A stretch of DNA of 64,000 bases from Pseudochelatococcus contaminans. Its GTDB lineage: Bacteria; Pseudomonadota; Alphaproteobacteria; Rhizobiales; Beijerinckiaceae. The DNA is taken from the NCBI RefSeq assembly GCF_014195635.1, contig NZ_JACICC010000001.1, forward strand, positions 682,001 through 746,000, written 5' to 3'. The position numbers were made by a program, and so were the translations under genes. The first letter of the stretch is position 1; the number at the start of each line of letters is the position of its first letter. Under the pieces are notes generated by a model that ran no database searches, was not told the origin of the DNA, and worked only from the letters and a program-made list of their open reading frames with translations. Below, in pieces: positions 27,338 to 36,966 of this stretch.

Positions 27338-28828
27338 CTATCGGCCGTCCGGGGTTGAGGTGCCGACCCATTTGCCTTTGACCTGATCGAAATGCGTGCT
27401 CGCATCATAGCGCGCGACCTTCAAGCTCAACATTTCCGCTGAAAGCCTGCCGATTGCCTGCAGAACTTCGTAGGAAGCGACGATGCGATCGCGCTGTGCC
27501 GTCACCAATGAGACGCGCGAACTCAGCAGCACTTGCTGGGCATTGAGGACATCGAGTGTCGTTCGCTGGCCGACCTTGGCTTCCTCGCGGGTGCCGGCCA
27601 GAGCGATTTCATTGGCTTTGACTGCGGACTGTGCCGCGCTGATGCGCTGCTTTGAAGCCTCCAGATTGGCCCATGCCGAGACAACGGCCTGCTGAACCTG
27701 ATCGCGCGTGACATCCACCTGCAATCGTTGCTGGCCTGCCTGCTCCTTGGCCGCGCGCGTTTTGGAGTAAACGAGGCCGCCTTCATAGATAGGCACGCGT
27801 AATTGCGCTTGAACGACACCGGAGGTCACGACTCTGTCGCGCGTGTATGACGAGTCGAATTCACGCGTGACACCCGCGCTTACGCCAAGCTGGGGGTAGA
27901 GTTCGCTCTCGACGACCTTGACCTGAAACTCGGCGACATCCACACCGTGCAGCGCGGCAATGATTGCCGGATGTTCTGCAAGCCCGACACGAATCGCGTC
28001 CTCAAGCGTTTTCGGCAGATGGCGCTCCGCTGATGTGCCAGGCCCAAGTTTGCGCGGCGTTTCGCCAATCATCTGATTGTAGGTCGCGATGCTCGTTCGC
28101 AGGTTTGCCTCGGCGACGGTTTCATCCGCCCGGCTGTTGGCAAGGCTCGCCTCTGCTTGGGCCACGTCTGTCCGTGTGACTTCGCCAACCCCGAAACGGT
28201 CTTCTGTCTGGCGAAGCTGCTCCACCAGCACCTCGACGTTGTTGCGCTGAAGGTTGAGGACGGCGGTGTCGCGCAGCACATTCATATAGGCGACCGCCCC
28301 GTCCAGCAGGACAGTCTGTTCCGTATTCCGCAACTGCTCGCGACCGCCGAGAACTTGCGCTTCCGCCGCCCGAACCGAGCTGCGTGTTCGGTTGCCGTCG
28401 AAAATATTCTGGTCGATCTGGATTCCGAACGAACTGGGATAGAGCGTTTCTGTTGCCCTTGAACCGGGATATCTGGTCTGCGTGCGTGCAACCGATGCGC
28501 TGGCAGAGGCATTGACCGTCGGTCGATAACCCGCGAGCGCCTGCGGAACGTTCTCGTCCGTTGCGCGCAGACTTGCACGCTGAACATTCAAGGTCGGGTT
28601 GCCCGCATAAGCCTTCGCAAGCGCGCCGTTCATCGTTTCCGCATGCGCCTGCGAGAAGGTCGCGGTCGTCATCATCAGGAATGTCGCAAGGAGCGTTGCG
28701 CGGCTCACCTTGCCGCTTGGCGCATCATATCGGAGCAAAACCCGATGCAGGCCGGCGTCGCAACGGTTGTGCGAGGCATAGGGGATTATGCGGCTTGGCG
28801 CGCGTAAGTCACGTGAGAAACGGGGCAT
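27338..28828 (-). CDS. tolC: TolC-family outer-membrane channel
   Basis: Outer-membrane channel subunit for tripartite efflux or type I secretion (trimer with beta-barrel and periplasmic helical barrel). The two tandem halves each carry the OEP repeat: the first from ETMNGALAKAYAGNPTLNVQRASLRATDENVPQALAGYRP, the second from TLEDAIRVGLAEHPAIIAALHGVDVAEFQVKVVES. AQVLGGREQLRNTEQTVLLDGAVAYMNVLRD and TTLDVLNAQQVLLSSRVSLVTAQRDRI are family segments. ATG 28828 has a good GAGGAAA site, but the signal peptide (ATLLATFLMMTTATFSQAHA) then begins only near residue 43; GTG at 28708 would give a normal leader. It is controlled, by inference, by the TetR operator at 28859-28883. Confidence 0.9.
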   Translation of the reverse strand: MPRFSRDLRAPSRIIPYASHNRCDAGLHRVLLRYDAPSGKVSRATLLATFLMMTTATFSQAHAETMNGALAKAYAGNPTLNVQRASLRATDENVPQALAGYRPTVNASASASVARTQTRYPGSRATETLYPSSFGIQIDQNIFDGNRTRSSVRAAEAQVLGGREQLRNTEQTVLLDGAVAYMNVLRDTAVLNLQRNNVEVLVEQLRQTEDRFGVGEVTRTDVAQAEASLANSRADETVAEANLRTSIATYNQMIGETPRKLGPGTSAERHLPKTLEDAIRVGLAEHPAIIAALHGVDVAEFQVKVVESELYPQLGVSAGVTREFDSSYTRDRVVTSGVVQAQLRVPIYEGGLVYSKTRAAKEQAGQQRLQVDVTRDQVQQAVVSAWANLEASKQRISAAQSAVKANEIALAGTREEAKVGQRTTLDVLNAQQVLLSSRVSLVTAQRDRIVASYEVLQAIGRLSAEMLSLKVARYDASTHFDQVKGKWVGTSTPDGR

Positions 28829-28858
28829 CGGATTTCCTCGAATGATCCCGTCCTGATT

Positions 28859-28883
28859 TATATACAGTCAATACGTTTGTAAA
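28859..28883. promoter_or_regulatory. Shared TetR operator candidate upstream of tolC
   Basis: A 25-bp element beginning TATATACAGTCAA and ending GTTTGTAAA matches, in inverted orientation, the element at 29902-29926 before the pump genes, differing at only two positions. It lies 31 nt upstream of the tolC ATG. Confidence 0.75.
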
Positions 28884-28972
28884 CAAAATTTGCGAACGCT
28901 TCGGTGACGCACGCCGCCATAGCTGCCGGCGAAGCGACGGTGGCTGATGCCTAACGGCTGAAGAGTGGTGTC

Positions 28973-29611
28973 TTATTCAGCTGTGATTTCAGCAGGATGG
29001 GCACCTTTTGGGGTCCAGAGCGACAATATCATCTTGATGAAGGCCTGGCCCTCGGGCACCAGATGGCCATGTCCTTTGCCCAAGGCCCACTCTCCCACGA
29101 GGCCGGAAAGGGTGGCGTTGAGCAGCAGTGCGGCTGCCTCCGGAGACCACGGTTGCGGCAGGCCGGATTCGCGCTCCACAGCCTGAAAAATCTGGAGAAG
29201 CAGTTCGTACATCTCTTTGCGGAACGTCGAACCGCCTTCCTCGGAGTTGTCTGCCATCGTGATATCGAGCCGCATCATGCCGCGCAGCAAGCCTTGCCGG
29301 CGCGGATCAGTCTGCAGCTGCTCGAACATTCCCGAAATGAGATCCCCAAGCTTGGTCAGTGATGCCGAGTCCGGGTGATCTGAAAGTTCTTGCGTCAGCT
29401 TTCTGAAAGGCTCCTGCGTGTTGTCTCGCAGAGCAATGAGCAGTCCTTGCTTGTTTTTGAAGTGCCAGTGGATGGCGCCGCGCGTTACACCTGCCGCCAC
29501 GGCGATTTCTTCGAGGCTGACCTTGTCATATCCCTTGTCGAGAAATAAAGTCTTTGCAGCCTGTAGGATTTGTCTCCCGGTTTCGGCCGCTTGCTCCTTG
29601 GTCCGCCTCAT
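28973..29611 (-). CDS. acrR: TetR-family efflux repressor (AcrR/TtgR type)
   Basis: Repressor of 212 residues. The N-terminal helix-turn-helix is RRTKEQAAETGRQILQAAKTLFLDKGYDKVSLEEIAVAAGVTRGAIHWHFKNKQGLLIAL, very close to AcrR, TtgR and MtrR. The C-terminal domain is the drug-binding TetR_C of that group (DITMADNSEEGGSTFRKEMYELLLQIF and following). It is divergent from the RND pump and upstream of tolC. The 25-bp element before both target genes strongly suggests it represses both. A separate palindrome sits before its own start. The start at ATG 29611 is preceded by AAAGGAT. Confidence 0.9.
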   Translation of the reverse strand: MRRTKEQAAETGRQILQAAKTLFLDKGYDKVSLEEIAVAAGVTRGAIHWHFKNKQGLLIALRDNTQEPFRKLTQELSDHPDSASLTKLGDLISGMFEQLQTDPRRQGLLRGMMRLDITMADNSEEGGSTFRKEMYELLLQIFQAVERESGLPQPWSPEAAALLLNATLSGLVGEWALGKGHGHLVPEGQAFIKMILSLWTPKGAHPAEITAE

Positions 29612-29637
29612 TGATTATCCTTTGCTATGTGAATATT

Positions 29638-29656
29638 GAAACATACAGTATGTATC
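29638..29656. promoter_or_regulatory. Palindrome upstream of the TetR gene
   Basis: GAAACATACAGTATGTATC, with CATAC-A-GTATG at its core, 27 nt upstream of the repressor start. It could be the autoregulatory site or part of its promoter. The rest of the 347-nt divergent region holds no gene. Confidence 0.5.
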
Positions 29657-29901
29657 TATCACTGCGCCGTTAATATGGCAATTCGGCTCTACTGAATTGA
29701 GCGTCAAGAATAATCAGGCTTCTTTCGGTTTCACGATCTGCAATAGCTGATCCACCGTTTTCACGACTTGTTGCCGCCTTGCAGCGCCCCAAGCGGCATC
29801 TGCATATCGCATCCCTCTCAAAACCATTCAGTCTGCTGTGATGTCTGTTTGAAGCTGCCATGCGTGCCAGCAAGCGGGATCGGAATTTCTGACAAAGTTA
29901 A

Positions 29902-29926
29902 TTTACAAACGTTTTGATTGTATATA
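29902..29926. promoter_or_regulatory. Shared TetR operator candidate upstream of the RND pump
   Basis: Begins TTTACAAACG and ends GATTGTATATA; its reverse complement matches the element before tolC at 23 of 25 positions. It sits 32 nt before the acrA start. The sequence resembles the TTTACAAAC...TGTAAGTATA operators described for TtgR-type repressors. Confidence 0.75.
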
Positions 29927-29958
29927 TAAGCGCACGGAATGTTTGCTGAGGAACTCCC

Positions 29959-31104
29959 ATGTCCAGATCATTCCATGGCCTTGTTGCCGCCTGTTGCCTG
30001 ATTGCGCTCTCCACGCCAGCATTGGCGCAGATGCCGGGCGGGGGAGGGCCTCCGGCGGTTGGTGTCGTTACGGTCACGGAAACCGAGCAAACCCAGACGA
30101 CGGAGTTCAATGGCCGCGTCGAGGCCATCGAGAGGGTCAATATCGTCGCCCGCGTGTCGGCCTTTCTTGAGGAGCAGTTGTTCGTCGAAGGTGCGGATGT
30201 AACGAAGGGCAGTCTTCTTTTCCGCCTGGAGCGCCCGCCTTATGAGGCTGATGTCGAGGCGAAGCAGGCGGCAGTTGCTCAGGCTCAGGCGCAGCTTGAG
30301 AATGCCAACACCGCGTTTGCCCGCGCCGACCAGTTGCGCAAGTCCGGCTCCGGATCTCAGAGCGCACTGGATAATGCTTTGGCGGCGCAAAGAACAGCCG
30401 CCGCGCAGGTGCGCTCCGCCGAGGCTGCGCTGCATATCTCGAAGATCAATCTTGATTACACCGAAATCCGCTCACCCATCGACGGCCGCATCGGCCGTGC
30501 ATTGGTGACGGCCGGCAATGTCCTTTCGGCAACATCCGCCCCGCTTGCCACGGTTGTCAGTCAGGATCCGATGTATGTCACCTTCCCGGTGCCGACGCGC
30601 CAGTTGATTGCATTGCAGCAGAAGTACGCCGATGAAGGCGGCACCGACAAGGCGCTCCGCTTGCGGCTGCGCCTGCCGGACGGGCGCATTTACGATCAGG
30701 TCGGGACACTGGATTTCGTCGACGTGAGCGTCGCCGCGGCGACGGATTCCATTACATTGCGCGGGTCGATCCCCAACCCTGTCGATAGCAATGGCCGGCG
30801 CGAGTTGTTCAACGATGAGTTCGTGCGCGTCATTCTGGAGGCGGTGACGCCGCAGAAGGTGCTGACGATACCGCGTGCAGCCGTGCTGATCGATCAGCAG
30901 GGCGACTATGTCTATGTCGTTAACGGCCAGAATATCGCCGAAGTACGCAGGGTGAAGCTCGGTCAGTCGAGTGCTGGCATGGCAACCGTGGTTGATGGGC
31001 TTGCTGCGGGTGATGTCGTCGTCGTCGAAGGTGTTCAACGCGTCCGGCCCCAAGCGCCGGTGACGCCAGAGCCCGTTGCTGCACAGCAAGCTACGCGAGG
31101 CTGA
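29959..31104 (+). CDS. acrA: RND efflux periplasmic adaptor (AcrA/MexA type)
   Basis: Membrane fusion protein linking the RND pump to the outer-membrane channel. The signal peptide is [20 protein letters not shown] then ALA|QMPGGG; no lipobox cysteine is placed for lipidation, unlike E. coli AcrA. The lipoyl/barrel-sandwich half begins [43 protein letters not shown] helical hairpin ([25 protein letters not shown]) and the second lipoyl half ([25 protein letters not shown]) follow. It is 381 residues, overlaps acrB by one base, and is divergent from the TetR gene. Confidence 0.94.
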   Translation: MSRSFHGLVAACCLIALSTPALAQMPGGGGPPAVGVVTVTETEQTQTTEFNGRVEAIERVNIVARVSAFLEEQLFVEGADVTKGSLLFRLERPPYEADVEAKQAAVAQAQAQLENANTAFARADQLRKSGSGSQSALDNALAAQRTAAAQVRSAEAALHISKINLDYTEIRSPIDGRIGRALVTAGNVLSATSAPLATVVSQDPMYVTFPVPTRQLIALQQKYADEGGTDKALRLRLRLPDGRIYDQVGTLDFVDVSVAAATDSITLRGSIPNPVDSNGRRELFNDEFVRVILEAVTPQKVLTIPRAAVLIDQQGDYVYVVNGQNIAEVRRVKLGQSSAGMATVVDGLAAGDVVVVEGVQRVRPQAPVTPEPVAAQQATRG

Positions 31105-34100
31105 TGGTCATGATTTCCAATGTCTTCATTGATCGGCCTCGGTTGGCGGTGGTCATCGCCATCGTCATCACCATCGCCGGTGCGCTGGCGCTGACCAGCC
31201 TGCCCGTGTCGCAGCTTCCGGATATCGTGCCGCCGCAGGTCTCGGTGACCGCGAACTATCCCGGCGCCTCGGCGGAGGTTCTGGAAGCCACCGTCGCGCA
31301 GCCCATCGAGTCGAAGGTCATCGGCGTCGACAAGGCGCTGTATATGAAAAGCACCAGCGGCAACGATGGCACCTATACGCTCACGGTGAGTTTCGCCCTG
31401 GGCTCGGATGCCGATATCAACACGGTGAACGTCAACAACCGTGTGCAGACGGCGCTGTCGCAATTGCCGGCGGAAGTGCAGGCCCTCGGCGTGACGGTGC
31501 AGAAAAAGTCATCGTCGATCTTGCAGTTCATCACCCTGAACAGCCCTGATAATCGGTACGATCCGCTGTTCATGACGAACTACGCGACGATCAACGTGCT
31601 TGACGAACTGGCGCGCACGCCGGGCGTCGGCTCTGCTTCGTTGTTTGGCCGCATGAACTACTCCATGCGGGTGTGGTTCGATATCGAGCGCCTGTCGAGC
31701 CTTGGCATGGTGCCGTCTGACGTTGTCAGGGCCATTTCCGCCCAGAACGTGCAGGCGCCCGTCGGGCGTATTGGTGCGCGTCCCGTTCCAGACGATCAGC
31801 AGTTCCAATTCAACGTCCAGACGCAGGGCCGGCTGACCACTGCCGAGGAGTTTGGCGATATCGTGCTGCGCGCCAACCCGGATGGATCGGTGCTGAAAGT
31901 TCGGGATGTCGCGCGTGTCGAGCTGGGCGCTGAAAATGACGACTCCCTCAACCGCTTCAACGGTGCGCCATCGGTGGCAATCGGCATTTACCTGTCTCCA
32001 GGGGCAAATGCGCTGAACGTTTCCGAGGCGATCACGGAAAAGATGGAGCAGCTTGAATCGCGCATGCCGGAGGGGCTCGAAGCCCTGATCATGTATGACT
32101 CGACCGACTTCGTCTATGACACGATCGAGGCGGTTATTCATACGTTGATCGAGGCGTTCGTCCTCGTGGCTGTTGTGGTTTTCATCTTTCTCGGCAGCCT
32201 GCGCGCCACACTCATTCCCATCATCGCCGTTCCGGTCTCGATCATCGGCACCTTCGCGGTTTTGCTTGTGCTGGGATATTCGGCCAACACCGTTTCGTTG
32301 CTCGCGTTGGTGCTTGCAATCGGTATCGTCGTCGACGACGCCATCGTGGTGGTCGAGAACGTCGAGCGGGTCATGGAGGAGGAGCCGGATCTTTCGCCGG
32401 TCGACGCCACCAAGAAAGCCATGGCGCAGGTGACCGCGCCGATCATCGCAATCACGCTGGTTTTGTTGTCCGTGTTCGTGCCCATCGGGTTCATCCCTGG
32501 CATTTCCGGTGAGTTGTTCCGGCAGTTCGCCGTGACCATCAGCGTGTCCATGCTGATCTCGGCGCTCAACGCCTTGACGCTGTCTCCGGCGTTGTGCGCA
32601 GTGTTCCTGCGTCACACCGGCGAGAAGCGCGGCATTATGGGCTGGATCAGCCGACGCATCGATGGCATGCGGGATGGCTACGCGTGGATCGTGCGCAAGA
32701 CGCTGCGGCTGTCCGTGCTCTCCCTTGTCATCGTGGGTGTGTGCGCGTTCGGCATCGTCACCCTGGCGAAGCTGACGCCATCGGGCTTTCTGCCCGAAGA
32801 AGATCAGGGCGCGTTCTTCATCAACGTTCAGTTGCCGGATGGCGCGTCGGTCGCGCGGACCAGCGATGCTGTGCGGCAGGTCGAGGAACTGGTCGGCGCG
32901 CTGCCGCAGGTCGAGAACGTCACCTCGGTCATCGGCTTCTCGTTGCTGGACAGCTATTCGGCCAGCAACAACGCCTTCATGATCGTGCAGCTCAAGCCTT
33001 TCGAGGATCGTCAGGCCGCCACGGACAAGGTGCAGGTGCTCATCGGGCAAGTGTTTGGCGGTGTGCAACAGGTGCGCTCGGCCATGGTGCTGCCCTTCAA
33101 CCTGCCGCCGGTGATCGGCCTGTCGACGAGCGGCGGCTTCGAGGCCATGATCGAATCTCTCGAAGGCGCCGATCCGGCGACCATGGGCGGCGTAGTCAAC
33201 GCCGTGGTTGGTGCGGCTAATCAGGATCCATCCCTGAGCCGTGTCTTCACGACCTATGCCGCGAACGCACCGTCGCTGTATCTCGATATCGACCGGGAGA
33301 AGGCGCAGGCGCTCGGTGTTGGCATCAACGATATCTTCTCCGCTCTGCAGACGACGCTCGGCGGCTCCTACGTGAACAACTTCAACCTGTTCGGCCGCAC
33401 CTGGCAGGTGAATGTGCAGGGGGAGGTCGACAACCGCCGCGATATTCCGGCGCTGTGGAATATCTACGTGCGTAGCGCGACGGGGGATATGGTGCCGCTA
33501 CAGGCGATAGCCGAGCTGAAAACCATCGTCGGCCCTGCCGTCATCACACGGTATAACAACTACCGCGCCGTCACCGTCAACGGTTCGCCGGCACCGGGTG
33601 TATCGTCCGGCGACGCCATGGATGCGTTTGAAGCCGTGGTCGGCAATGTTCTGCCAGCGGGCTATGCGCTGGAGTGGACGGGTACGTCCTATCAGGAACG
33701 TCAGGCCGGCGGCCAGACAGCGATCATTCTGGGTCTCGCGCTGCTGTTCGCCTACCTGTTCCTCGTTGCGCTCTATGAAAGCTGGGTCATCCCGGTTCCG
33801 GTTCTGCTATCGGTCGTGGTGGCCGTGCTTGGCGCGTTCGGTGCAATTGTTGTGTGGGGGCTGACGCTTGATCTTTACGGCCAGATCGGTCTGGTGGTGC
33901 TGATTGCGCTGGCGGCGAAGAACGGCATCCTCATCGTCGAGTTCGCCAAGGAGCAACGGGAGAGGGGGCTCGGCATCCGGGAGGCGGCGGAACTCGGGGC
34001 GAAGCTTCGTTTCCGTGCGGTGATGATGACATCTTTCGCGTTCATTCTCGGGCTCGTGCCGCTGGTTTGGGCGAACGGTGCATCCATGATGGCGCGTCAG

Positions 34101-34262
34101 AACGTCAGTGCGCCGGTGTTCATGGGCATGATCGCTGCCAGCAGCCTCGGCATCATCCTCATCCCGATGCTTTACGTCACGTTCCAGACGATACGCGAAA
34201 AAGCCAAGCAGGTGTTTGGCCGCAAGAAACAAGCCGTTTCCTCACCGGGCGTACACGGGTGA
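31104..34262 (+). CDS. acrB: RND efflux pump inner-membrane transporter (AcrB/HAE1 type)
   Basis: Proton-driven multidrug exporter of 1052 residues with twelve membrane spans and two large periplasmic loops. The proton-relay aspartates are present in [17 protein letters not shown] (about residues 411-412), and the matching lysine is in [23 protein letters not shown] in the second half. The N-terminus [27 protein letters not shown] and P(D/E)I repeats are typical. The start ATG at 31104 overlaps the acrA stop; ATG 31110 is equally possible. The substrate is not predictable from sequence. A strong terminator follows, so the pump operon ends here. Confidence 0.96.
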   Translation: MVMISNVFIDRPRLAVVIAIVITIAGALALTSLPVSQLPDIVPPQVSVTANYPGASAEVLEATVAQPIESKVIGVDKALYMKSTSGNDGTYTLTVSFALGSDADINTVNVNNRVQTALSQLPAEVQALGVTVQKKSSSILQFITLNSPDNRYDPLFMTNYATINVLDELARTPGVGSASLFGRMNYSMRVWFDIERLSSLGMVPSDVVRAISAQNVQAPVGRIGARPVPDDQQFQFNVQTQGRLTTAEEFGDIVLRANPDGSVLKVRDVARVELGAENDDSLNRFNGAPSVAIGIYLSPGANALNVSEAITEKMEQLESRMPEGLEALIMYDSTDFVYDTIEAVIHTLIEAFVLVAVVVFIFLGSLRATLIPIIAVPVSIIGTFAVLLVLGYSANTVSLLALVLAIGIVVDDAIVVVENVERVMEEEPDLSPVDATKKAMAQVTAPIIAITLVLLSVFVPIGFIPGISGELFRQFAVTISVSMLISALNALTLSPALCAVFLRHTGEKRGIMGWISRRIDGMRDGYAWIVRKTLRLSVLSLVIVGVCAFGIVTLAKLTPSGFLPEEDQGAFFINVQLPDGASVARTSDAVRQVEELVGALPQVENVTSVIGFSLLDSYSASNNAFMIVQLKPFEDRQAATDKVQVLIGQVFGGVQQVRSAMVLPFNLPPVIGLSTSGGFEAMIESLEGADPATMGGVVNAVVGAANQDPSLSRVFTTYAANAPSLYLDIDREKAQALGVGINDIFSALQTTLGGSYVNNFNLFGRTWQVNVQGEVDNRRDIPALWNIYVRSATGDMVPLQAIAELKTIVGPAVITRYNNYRAVTVNGSPAPGVSSGDAMDAFEAVVGNVLPAGYALEWTGTSYQERQAGGQTAIILGLALLFAYLFLVALYESWVIPVPVLLSVVVAVLGAFGAIVVWGLTLDLYGQIGLVVLIALAAKNGILIVEFAKEQRERGLGIREAAELGAKLRFRAVMMTSFAFILGLVPLVWANGASMMARQNVSAPVFMGMIAASSLGIILIPMLYVTFQTIREKAKQVFGRKKQAVSSPGVHG

Positions 34263-34310
34263 GACAACGGGCGATGTCCGGTCTGTAACCCCTCGCTGCC
34301 GGATATCAAA

Positions 34311-34352
34311 CGGGGCGCACACGCTGGAAGCCGTGTACGCCCCGGATTTTTT
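34311..34352 (+). terminator. Rho-independent terminator of the RND operon
   Basis: CGGGGCGCACACG (34311-34323) pairs with CGTGTACGCCCCG (34332-34344) with one mismatch, followed by TTTTTT. Confidence 0.9.
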
Positions 34353-34412
34353 CAACCACCACCGGGAGGCAGGTATCCCCGGTCGGCTTGCGTTGACGTG
34401 ATGCTTTTCCGC

Positions 34413-35564
34413 TTACTTTGCTGGAGCAGCGCCCTGCTGCTGGTTGGAAGGTGCGAAGGCTGCGGGCGCAATCGGTGTGGGCGTTACTTCAGGCGTCAGC
34501 GTTGTGGTCAAAAGCTCTATGCCATCCAGATTGAAGCCTTTCAGGTCGATGGCGCGCAGAATCTGGTTGTCATAAGTCTTGACGTAATAGGTGAGGTTAT
34601 CGAGGTCGGCGATACTGGACCACTGCGTGTAATCGATTTCATCACCCTTGCCGACAGCACCCTTCGGGATGTCGAAGTTATTCAGGATGTGCTCTGCCAG
34701 ACGCACGCTTTCAGGCCCGCTTGGCTGCTGCTGCACCGAGAGGATGTAAGCAATGGCGCGGACGAAACGGGAGGGAGGCGTGGGGTCGCCGGGAATACCG
34801 AGAAGGCCCGATCCCTGCCCAAGCGGCTCGATGGTGACATCGCCGATTTTAAGCGGCGGCACATTGCCGGGCGAAAGCTTGACATAATTGCCGAGGTTGA
34901 TGAGGTGCCAGTCGAACGAAGGCGAATTGGTCATCACACCCAGCGGGTTGTCATAAACCTTGAGCTTGCCGTCGACAGGCTCGATCACAATCGATGCGCC
35001 GGTGGCGTCGTGCAGCGTGTAGTGGAATGGCGGCACGTCCTTCAGGGTTTCCTGCATAACACCGACAACGGAAACATCATTGACCGCTGCCTTGACTTCC
35101 TCAACAGTCGCGTAGTTCGTCAATGCCCACGTCAGGAAATCCCACGGCGCAAGAGACTTTGCCGGATCGGTCTTCGATGCGTCCGCATATTCGGCGAAGC
35201 CGGGGAAGTAGAGAACTCCACCCGCCAGCCCTTTTTCGTTCAGGCCATCAATCAGCGCCGTCAGGTTGACAGCGTTGAGACCGACCGCCGCATACTTGCC
35301 TTTCCATGACAGCATGGGCTTGTCATCAGGCCCTTCCGACGTGAAACTGTAATTGCGGGGGATGACCAGCGGGCGTGACTCAAGCTCGAAGCCAAATTCC
35401 ATCGTACGGCCGTACACAGCCCCTTTATCGGTGGTGCGCAGCAGGAAGCTGGTGCAGGCCTGAGCAGCCTGGGGCGCCAGCATCGACAGCGCCAGCAACG
35501 ATACGCCGGCCTTGCGTCGCAGCGCCCGCCATGAAATGGAATGCATCAATTGGAGCATCGGCAT
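34413..35564 (-). CDS. Secreted choloylglycine hydrolase / penicillin V acylase-type amidase
   Basis: Ntn-hydrolase of the linear-amide C-N hydrolase family. A signal peptide (VSLLALSMLAPQAAQA) is cut directly before Cys37 in AQACTSFLLR, which would expose the catalytic N-terminal cysteine. Other family residues are GRTMEFGFEL (Arg and Asp/Glu region), VGLNAVNLTALIDGLNEKGL, the substrate-side asparagine in MTNSPSFDWHLINLGNYVKL, and the arginine of SRFVRA. The C-terminal 20 residues are low-complexity Ala/Pro/Gln. Gram-negative members have been shown to cleave penicillin V and, in some species, acyl-homoserine lactones; bile-salt activity is less likely here. It is convergent with the efflux operon and otherwise alone. 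Confidence 0.85.
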   Translation of the reverse strand: MPMLQLMHSISWRALRRKAGVSLLALSMLAPQAAQACTSFLLRTTDKGAVYGRTMEFGFELESRPLVIPRNYSFTSEGPDDKPMLSWKGKYAAVGLNAVNLTALIDGLNEKGLAGGVLYFPGFAEYADASKTDPAKSLAPWDFLTWALTNYATVEEVKAAVNDVSVVGVMQETLKDVPPFHYTLHDATGASIVIEPVDGKLKVYDNPLGVMTNSPSFDWHLINLGNYVKLSPGNVPPLKIGDVTIEPLGQGSGLLGIPGDPTPPSRFVRAIAYILSVQQQPSGPESVRLAEHILNNFDIPKGAVGKGDEIDYTQWSSIADLDNLTYYVKTYDNQILRAIDLKGFNLDGIELLTTTLTPEVTPTPIAPAAFAPSNQQQGAAPAK

Positions 35565-35931
35565 GGTGTATGACCTCTACTTATTGAAGAATATTATTAC
35601 ATTAATTGGCAGCCAATAGCGAAGTCACCTATCACATCATTATTATTTTGTCAATGTTTATTCGCCTCGTAAAGTTGTGTGCTATAGGCATAAAATAATA
35701 TATTAAGAATATTTATGGAGCCGGCGCATGATGATCGTTGAAAATCACACGCAGATGACCGCATAACACTTGCTTTCTGCTTCATCGATCGGCCAAAGGA
35801 AGGCGTAAAACCTTTCAGTAACAGTATCCCATAATCCGGCGACATGGAGGTGTTTGCCAGACACAGCATCAGTGGGCGTGTGTACTGTTGTATCACGCGA
35901 GATATGCTCGATGCGCAGCCGGCTGCGACGG
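35565..35931. other. AT-rich intergenic region, no gene
   Basis: Promoter region of the hydrolase gene plus the 3' side of fepG. The open frames here are not protein-like. An AT-rich block at 35580-35720 probably carries the hydrolase promoter. Confidence 0.5.
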
Positions 35932-36966
35932 TCAGACTTTCCGGCTTCTTGTCAGCAGCCACAGCAAGTAAAAACCGCCCAGCATGCCGGTGGTCAGCCC
36001 GATGGGAAGGTTGATGTCGAACGGGAAACGTTGGCTGACGAGATCTGCCGTGAGCAGCAATACGGCTCCCATCAGTGCCGACGACACCAGTGGCATGTCG
36101 GGAGAGGATGTCAGGCGCCGGGCAATCTGCGGCCCTGCGAGCGCGATGAAGGCGATGGGGCCGGCTGCTGCGGTGGCGACGGCTGTTAGCCCGACTGCCG
36201 CCAGCACCATGACGAGCCGCGTGCGCTCCACCGAAACGCCGAGTTGGCTGGCCGCGTCATCGCCCATCTCCAGCAGCGTGACGCGTTTGCCGTAAAGCAG
36301 CGTGACGGGCACGATGATGCAGAACCCGCATATGGCCGGAATCGCGTGCGCCCACGTGCGCGTATTCAGCGACCCCGCCAACCAGATTTGTGCGGAGATG
36401 GCCTGATCGAGATCGCTCATCACCAGCAACACCGTATTGACACCCGCCAGAACGGCACCGACACCGATGCCGACCAGCACCAGCCGGTAGCCGCCGGTGG
36501 TGCGGCCCTTGAGAGCCAGCAGGAACACGAGCGCCGCCGTGCACAAGCCGGAGACAATCGCCGCCAGAGAAGTTTCGAGCGGCCCGGCGTTGTACAGGAT
36601 GATCTGGGCGATGGCTCCTGTCGCGGCTCCGGTGGTAAAGCCGATAATATCGGGCGATCCAAGTGCGTTTCGCGAAATCGACTGGAAGATCGAGCCCGCC
36701 ATGCCCAGCGACGCGCCGACAAAAACCGCTGTGAGCATGCGTGGCAGGCGGATGCGCCCGACGATGCGGTCTGCCATGGCGTTATCGCCGATGCCAAACA
36801 GACTGGCGATGACCTCCGCGGGGGTGAAGGACAATGTGCCCGTGCCAAGCAGGACGACGGCCAATAGCAGGCCCATCAGCGCCAGGAGGACGCAGACAAT
36901 AGCGGCTCGCGGCCGCCATAGCAGCGATAAAGGCCCGATACGCAGCGATCTGGCGGTTGGTGTCAT
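35932..36966 (-). CDS. fepG: Ferric-siderophore ABC permease (FepG type)
   Basis: FecCD-family inner-membrane permease, second of a heterodimer. About ten membrane spans are visible between VCVLLALMGLLLAVVLLGTG and the last ones ending GLTTGMLGGFYLLWLL. Conserved loops are IRLPRMLTAVFVGASLGMAGSIFQSISRNALGSPDIIGFTTGA and AAGPIAFIALAGPQIARRL. The ATG at 36966 (MTPTARSLRIGPL) overlaps the fepD stop by 4 nt; the open frame upstream of it lies inside fepD and is not used. It is the last gene of fepB-fepD-fepG and has 344 residues. Confidence 0.92.
   Translation of the reverse strand: MTPTARSLRIGPLSLLWRPRAAIVCVLLALMGLLLAVVLLGTGTLSFTPAEVIASLFGIGDNAMADRIVGRIRLPRMLTAVFVGASLGMAGSIFQSISRNALGSPDIIGFTTGAATGAIAQIILYNAGPLETSLAAIVSGLCTAALVFLLALKGRTTGGYRLVLVGIGVGAVLAGVNTVLLVMSDLDQAISAQIWLAGSLNTRTWAHAIPAICGFCIIVPVTLLYGKRVTLLEMGDDAASQLGVSVERTRLVMVLAAVGLTAVATAAAGPIAFIALAGPQIARRLTSSPDMPLVSSALMGAVLLLTADLVSQRFPFDINLPIGLTTGMLGGFYLLWLLTRSRKV

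Noticed and set aside
31509-33068. 519-codon minus-strand frame inside acrB
   Set aside because: His/Asp/Arg-rich translation with no motif, fully inside a clear RND pump gene.
35651-35962. 103-codon minus-strand ORF between fepG and the acylase gene
   Set aside because: It overlaps the end of fepG, has no motif, and has a composition that looks like translated promoter DNA.
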